From Pseudomonas sp. R5-89-07 (lineage in GTDB: Bacteria; Pseudomonadota; Gammaproteobacteria; Pseudomonadales; Pseudomonadaceae): a DNA stretch of 64,000 bases. This document shows positions 60,281 through 64,000 of the stretch, piece by piece. Below the pieces are notes generated by a model. That model ran no database searches and had not been told where the DNA came from. It was given only the letters and a program-made list of their open reading frames with translations. Position 1 is the stretch's first letter. Each line of letters opens with the position of its first letter. The stretch lies in assembly GCF_003851685.1 (NCBI RefSeq), contig NZ_CP027727.1, positions 2,232,001 through 2,296,000 of the forward strand, written 5' to 3'. The position numbers and the translations under genes were made by a program.

Positions 60281-61471
60281 TTAAAGTATTCCGCGAGCTA
60301 CCGCCCAATAGAGGCCACGATTGAATCCATTGCGCAACAGGCCACCCAGCTTGCTCGGTGGGGTTGGCAGCACATCGTGGGCATAGTCATACCAAAGTGG
60401 CATGCCTGCATTGAGCCCCATTTGCGCCACCGCCTGGACACGCCCGTCATACACCGCACAGGGTTTGCCCAAGCGAATTTCGGCGGCAATATTATTGGCA
60501 ATGACGGGGGCTTGATTGTGGCAAGCGCCTCCTGCCTTACTGACAGGCAGATCCACCGTATCGCCGATCACATAGACCCCTTCAAGCCCGTACACCTGCA
60601 GCGTTTCATGATTAGTCGGCAACCAGCCTTCATGGTTCTCGGCCTGTGAGGCGCCACTTTCAAGTACCACGTCTACCGCGCGAATAGGTGGAGTCGCCAT
60701 AAGAATATCGAAGGGCTGCTCGTCCCCCTCTTCGGAGTAGGCGATGCGCCGGTCCGGATCAACCCTGCTCAACGTGAACCCGCGCTGAAAGTGGATGTTT
60801 TTCTGCTCAAAGAGACTCGGCAGAATCTCGCCGGTCGGACGCTGTAGAAAAAGGCAATTACGAAGCAGTTGGGCGGTGGTGGGATAGGTATAAATGATTT
60901 CAACTTTGTCCCGGACACCACGACGACGCAGAAAATCATCCAGCATTAACGTGGTCTCGACCGGTGCGATACCGCATTGGTGTGGCACGTTAGGCGTCTT
61001 GGGAAAGGATACCGTGATAAATATCCGGCCTTTTTCGATGGTACTTAAACGCTCGGCCAATTGCCGCGCTGCCGGGTATTGATAGAAATGATCACCTGCT
61101 TCTTTAAGCCCCTCAATGCGCTCAGGGGCCGGAACGCAGCCGGTGGCAATCACCAGAAAATCATAAACATAGCGTTTACCGCTGCGGGTTTGCAGCTGCT
61201 GCTTCGAAAATTCGAAGCGAGTGACCTCATCGACGTGAAAGTCAATTTCTGGACGTAACAATGACCGTTCCGGGCGCTTTAGTTCTTCTTGAAAGAACTG
61301 ATTGAAGGCCACGTACATAAAGGCAGGTTTATAAAAGTGATCAGGGGAATTCGATAGCAGGGTAATCGCTACTTCGCCGCGCAGAATCTCTGGATAGAGC
61401 TTGATGACCAGTTGATTGGCGAGCATCGTGCCGCCTACACCGCCACCGACAATAAGAATCTGCTTGCTCAC
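60281..61471 (-). CDS. Sulfide:quinone oxidoreductase-like FAD enzyme
   Basis: 396 residues, two-dinucleotide-binding fold. ILIVGGGVGGTMLANQLVIKL at the N-terminus (FAD), YDFLVIATGCVPAPE, FLQRPTGEILPSLFEQKNIHF, and LEGVYVIGDTVDLPVSKAGGACHNQAPVIANNIAAEI for the flavin. Cysteines occur in ATGC, PHQCGIAPVE and GGAC; the second aligns with one redox Cys of SQR, the other two are not at clearly equivalent places. It could oxidise sulfide or polysulfide to a quinone, or be an NDH-2-like relative. The C-terminal LLRNGFNRGLYW may be the amphipathic membrane anchor. Confidence 0.85.
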   Translation of the reverse strand: MSKQILIVGGGVGGTMLANQLVIKLYPEILRGEVAITLLSNSPDHFYKPAFMYVAFNQFFQEELKRPERSLLRPEIDFHVDEVTRFEFSKQQLQTRSGKRYVYDFLVIATGCVPAPERIEGLKEAGDHFYQYPAARQLAERLSTIEKGRIFITVSFPKTPNVPHQCGIAPVETTLMLDDFLRRRGVRDKVEIIYTYPTTAQLLRNCLFLQRPTGEILPSLFEQKNIHFQRGFTLSRVDPDRRIAYSEEGDEQPFDILMATPPIRAVDVVLESGASQAENHEGWLPTNHETLQVYGLEGVYVIGDTVDLPVSKAGGACHNQAPVIANNIAAEIRLGKPCAVYDGRVQAVAQMGLNAGMPLWYDYAHDVLPTPPSKLGGLLRNGFNRGLYWAVARGIL

Positions 61472-61649
61472 TCGTCACCTTCCTTGGGCTGAGTTTTGTC
61501 CAATGAATGGAACTTAGCCTAGATGAGGAGAGTGGCAGGACGAAAATAGAATAAGAACTGCACTGCTAATTGCAATCGATTCAGCAGTTGTGTGTCTCAG
61601 AAATAGATACCTGCCAGATTCTGCACATCGGCGCAGGTGGGTTAATGCG

Positions 61650-61677
61650 CGTTGTTCAAGAGCGCTCTCAAACAACG
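61650..61677. repeat. 28-base interrupted palindrome downstream of levansucrase
   Basis: CGTTGTT-CA-AGAGCGCTCT-CA-AACAACG; two nested arms with symmetric two-base interruptions. It lies 17 bases beyond the lsc stop, so it may end that transcript although no T-tract follows. The other ~200 bases before the SQR-like gene show nothing distinct. Confidence 0.4.
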
Positions 61678-61693
61678 GCGCAATGGAGCGGCT

Positions 61694-62968
61694 TTACTTG
61701 AGCGTCACATCCAGCATCGGCGGAATGAACCCGTAGTCATATTCGGCGACCACGAATGTTTGCTGCCCTTTGATCTTGATGCCGACGGTCGGTGCCTCGG
61801 TGCCACCGATGCGCATCTGTTTACCGTCTTCGCCAGCAGGGACGCTGTCGATGAAGGAGGTCACCAGGCCGTTGGGCATCACGCAGTGCGAGTAGGTCTG
61901 GAACGGCTGGGAAGAGGGGTTGCCCAGGACCAGGCCGGAACCGTTCAACGGCACGTAAGGGCCGAACAACGAGTCCGCGACAAAACCGTATACCCCGTCG
62001 GGCCCGGTTACGCCGTCGCCGTAGGTGAAGGTGTGGCTGATGGTGAACAGGTAATACTTACCGTCCTGGAACACGAAGTGCGGACGTTCGGTCTGGTCGT
62101 TGACGCCGACCGCGGTGAGCAGCGGCGGCAGCATTTCCCAGTCGTCGCCATCCTCGTCTCGGGCCACGGCGATACCGACGCACGCGGTCTGGTAGCGCGA
62201 GTTGCCGACGTCTTCATGACCCGGCGGCACGTCGCCGATTTCTGCTTTGCCCACCTTGTGCGATCCACGCTCGCCGGCCACGTTGCCCTCGAACAGCATG
62301 TACAGCTTGCCGTCCTTCGGGTCGCGGAACGGCCACGGATCGCGGAAACCCCAGAAGGCGTTCTGCGCTTCGGTCTGGTACATCTTGCCGTCGGCTTCGA
62401 ACAGCGGCTTGACCTTCTCGAAGCCCACCAGGCTGACGCCATGCTCGGTGGTCACCACGCGACCACGCACCTTGACGATGGTCGCGCCGGGTGTGACGGC
62501 GGTGTAGTACAGGTCAATTTCACCTTGCTCATTCAACAGGATCGGCGTGCCGGCCCATTCGCGCACCGTCGGCGAAACCCCTTCAGCCATGACTCGGCCG
62601 CCGAGTTTCCAGTCCTTGCCGGTGCGGGAGAACCAGTAGTACATCTTTGCCCGACCGTGGCGATCATTCCAGTCGCGGGTGATGTCGTAGTTACCGTTCT
62701 GATCGAGGTATTGCGGGTCATTCGGGTGACGATCCGCGGTCAGGGTGAAGATCACCGACCAGCCATCGACGGAGGTGATATTGCCGTCGAGGTCACGCAG
62801 CGGCATGGTGTCCCAGATAAACACCTTGTCGCTCAGGACCGGGAAGTCGGCACTGACCAGTGGCTGGGTGGTGGTGGGATCGTCTGCGTGCACTTTCAGC
62901 GCATCGGCGCGAGTCCACAGGCTGGGTTGATGGGGTGTTTTACCAAATGTCGCGGTGGTGCTTTTCAT
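61694..62968 (-). CDS. lsc: Levansucrase (glycoside hydrolase family 68)
   Basis: 424 residues from the ATG at 62968, with GAGG eight bases upstream; six codons further upstream the frame lacks a site. Five-blade propeller of GH68: nucleophile Asp53 (FIWDTMPLR), transition-state Asp210 (GFRDPWPF) and acid/base Glu294 (QTERPHF). These are spaced as in P. syringae Lsc3 (D62/D219/E303, recalled). It splits sucrose and polymerises fructose to levan. There is no signal peptide, as known for Pseudomonas levansucrases, which leave the cell by an unresolved route. The promoter carries a LexA box. Neighbour galE is on the same strand. Confidence 0.96.
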   Translation of the reverse strand: MKSTTATFGKTPHQPSLWTRADALKVHADDPTTTQPLVSADFPVLSDKVFIWDTMPLRDLDGNITSVDGWSVIFTLTADRHPNDPQYLDQNGNYDITRDWNDRHGRAKMYYWFSRTGKDWKLGGRVMAEGVSPTVREWAGTPILLNEQGEIDLYYTAVTPGATIVKVRGRVVTTEHGVSLVGFEKVKPLFEADGKMYQTEAQNAFWGFRDPWPFRDPKDGKLYMLFEGNVAGERGSHKVGKAEIGDVPPGHEDVGNSRYQTACVGIAVARDEDGDDWEMLPPLLTAVGVNDQTERPHFVFQDGKYYLFTISHTFTYGDGVTGPDGVYGFVADSLFGPYVPLNGSGLVLGNPSSQPFQTYSHCVMPNGLVTSFIDSVPAGEDGKQMRIGGTEAPTVGIKIKGQQTFVVAEYDYGFIPPMLDVTLK

Positions 62969-63000
62969 AGGGAAAACCTCGTCCATGAAGGTTGGTTGAA

Positions 63001-63020
63001 TACTGTATTTATATACAGTG
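63001..63020 (-). promoter_or_regulatory. LexA (SOS) box in the levansucrase promoter
   Basis: TACTGTATTTATATACAGTG, which fits CTGT-N8-ACAG exactly and differs from the E. coli-type consensus TACTGTATATATATACAGTA at two positions. It sits 33-52 bases upstream of the lsc ATG and just downstream of the -10, where bound LexA would block transcription. Confidence 0.8.
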
Positions 63021-63025
63021 AGTTC

Positions 63026-63054
63026 ACTTTAGAAGGGTCCTTCCTTCGGGTCAA
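63026..63054 (-). promoter_or_regulatory. Sigma-70 promoter of levansucrase
   Basis: On the minus strand: -35 TTGACC (63054-63049), exactly 17 bases, -10 TAAAGT (63031-63026). The start of transcription would fall near 63018-63020, inside the LexA box. Upstream, ATGCAT is repeated at 63063-63068 and 63071-63076 as a 14-base palindrome in an AT-rich patch. Confidence 0.65.
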
Positions 63055-63160
63055 GCAGAAAAATGCATTTATGCATAATCGAGGTTTTTGTCGTAGCTGA
63101 TTCGTTTCACTAATGGAGATAGCCCCAATATTGTCTCTGCGTATTGGGGCAGCTCGTTCA

Positions 63161-64000
63161 TTAATTGGCCTGCCGCACCTCCTCATGCCGATGCTGGTTG
63201 CACTGCCAGCGCCAGGCATCGGCCAGCATGCTTTCCAATGAGTGACGCGCCTGCCAGCCCAGCTCTTCGATTGACTTTTGCGGGTCGGCCCAGCAGCAGG
63301 CGATATCCCCTGGCCGGCGCGCTTCGAAGGTCATGGGTATGTGCACACCGGTGACTCTTTCGAAAGCCTTGATCACCTCCAGCACCGAATACCCACGCCC
63401 CGTTCCCAGGTTCCACACACTGATACCACGCCGCTCGCGCAGCGCTTCGAGCGCGCAGGTATGGCCCTGCGCCAGGTCGACGACATGGATGTAATCGCGA
63501 ACGCCGGTGCCGTCCGGGGTTGGGTAGTCTCGGCCGTAAACCGACAACGCCTGACGTTCGCCGCTGGCAACTTGCAGCAAATAGGGCAGCAGATTATTCG
63601 GTGTACTGGTCGGTGCCTCGCCCAGCAAACCGGAAGCGTGGGCGCCGATGGGGTTGAAGTAGCGCAGCAGGCCTATCGACCAGCGCGGGTCGGCGCCGGC
63701 CACGCTTTTCATCACGTTTTCACACATCAATTTGGACATGCCGTACGGGTTGGTCGGCTGCCCGGTGGTGCACGTCTCGCTGATGGGCATGCTCGTGCAG
63801 TCCCCGTACACGGTGGCCGATGAACTGAACACCAGCCTGAACACACCCGCCTGCGCCATGGCCTGGCAAAGCACCACGCTGCCGCCGACATTGGTGTCGT
63901 AATAGCGCAACGGCTCGCGCACGCTTTCACCGACGGCTTTCAACCCTGCGCAGTGCACCACCGCGTCAATCGGGTAGTCGCGCAACAGCGTGTCGAGCAA
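63161..64000 (-). CDS. galE: UDP-glucose 4-epimerase, 5' end missing
   Basis: 279 residues are present; the N-terminal ~65 residues with the NAD-binding GxxGxxG motif lie beyond the right edge. Seen: VVHCAGLKAVGESVREPLRYYDTNV, catalytic FSSSATVYG and NPYGMSK (Tyr-x3-Lys), LRYFNPIGAHASGLLGE, YPTPDGTGVRDYIHVVDLAQGH and NLGTGRGYSVLEVI. This is the full GalE series. It interconverts UDP-glucose and UDP-galactose for surface polysaccharides. Its stop is 193 bases upstream of the lsc start, with the LexA-type promoter between. Confidence 0.93.
   Translation of the reverse strand: MLDTLLRDYPIDAVVHCAGLKAVGESVREPLRYYDTNVGGSVVLCQAMAQAGVFRLVFSSSATVYGDCTSMPISETCTTGQPTNPYGMSKLMCENVMKSVAGADPRWSIGLLRYFNPIGAHASGLLGEAPTSTPNNLLPYLLQVASGERQALSVYGRDYPTPDGTGVRDYIHVVDLAQGHTCALEALRERRGISVWNLGTGRGYSVLEVIKAFERVTGVHIPMTFEARRPGDIACCWADPQKSIEELGWQARHSLESMLADAWRWQCNQHRHEEVRQAN

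Noticed and set aside
61652-63100. 482-residue open frame on the plus strand opposite levansucrase
   Set aside because: It mirrors the GH68 gene codon for codon, is His/Val/Ala/Arg-rich with no domain, and crosses the lsc promoter. An artefact of high GC.
1-64000. Mobile elements, CRISPR arrays, rRNA and tRNA genes
   Set aside because: No transposase, integrase, spaced direct repeats, or tRNA/rRNA-like sequence was noticed by eye; tRNAscan and Infernal searches would be needed to exclude short RNAs fully.

Overview
The window looks like a chromosomal stretch of a plant- or soil-associated fluorescent Pseudomonas. The evidence is the GC-rich coding sequence, the dense regulator content (PucR, four LysR, TetR, MarR, Lrp, one OmpR-type two-component pair), a Pseudomonas-type levansucrase without signal peptide, and pectin-degrading lyases. 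I saw no rRNA, tRNA, CRISPR array, insertion sequence or integrase. Both edges cut genes: a PucR-type regulator on the left and galE on the right.

Layout. 1-1550: a regulator tail, a type II HAD hydrolase and a 410-base gap. 1551-10024: a tripartite RND efflux operon (outer membrane factor, MipA/OmpV protein, adaptor, pump) divergent from its probable two-component regulator. 10058-12894: a rhamnogalacturonan lyase-like and a pectin lyase-like gene that overlap by one base. 13227-18310: LysR, HMG-CoA lyase, family III CoA transferase, hexapeptide gamma-carbonic-anhydrase-like protein and MFS permease, readable as uptake, CoA activation and cleavage of a 3-hydroxy-3-methylglutarate-like acid. 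18612-20646: MATE exporter and TetR. 20663-23634: a periplasmic GH3 beta-glucosidase coupled to a small secreted protein. 23635-24180: an AT-rich leader. 24181-34049: a compact type II secretion operon, gspEFGHIJKLM, a short GspN/GspC-like gene and a lipoprotein secretin, gspD.

34232-40301: a beta-propeller lactonase divergent from an NRAMP-like transporter, an Lrp/LysE pair, and an FAD monooxygenase divergent from MarR with two matching operators. 40500-48294 is the least explained part: nine tightly packed minus-strand genes (HOA-aldolase-like, isocitrate/homoisocitrate-type dehydrogenase, RraA-like, RutA-like flavin monooxygenase, flavin reductase, ABM monooxygenase, nitronate-monooxygenase-like protein, an alpha/beta-hydrolase fold with no catalytic triad, and a DUF6282-like metal hydrolase). 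I infer an undescribed ring- or heteroatom-oxidising catabolic route, probably under the LysR gene just upstream (48604-49524).

49615-58756: MFS, quinone-oxidoreductase-like enzyme, a second RND pump with adaptor, an acyltransferase and a serine hydrolase with its divergent LysR. 59858-61471: a DUF1641/SQR-like pair. 61694-62968: levansucrase, whose promoter carries an almost perfect LexA (SOS) box just downstream of a good sigma-70 promoter. 63161-64000: galE, partial.

The pectin lyase, rhamnogalacturonan lyase, GH3, type II secretion and levansucrase genes together point to plant cell-wall attack and sucrose use. Whether the secretion system exports the lyases is inference. Start codons were moved from the longest frame where a ribosome binding site, signal peptide or overlap favoured another; these choices are stated per gene.
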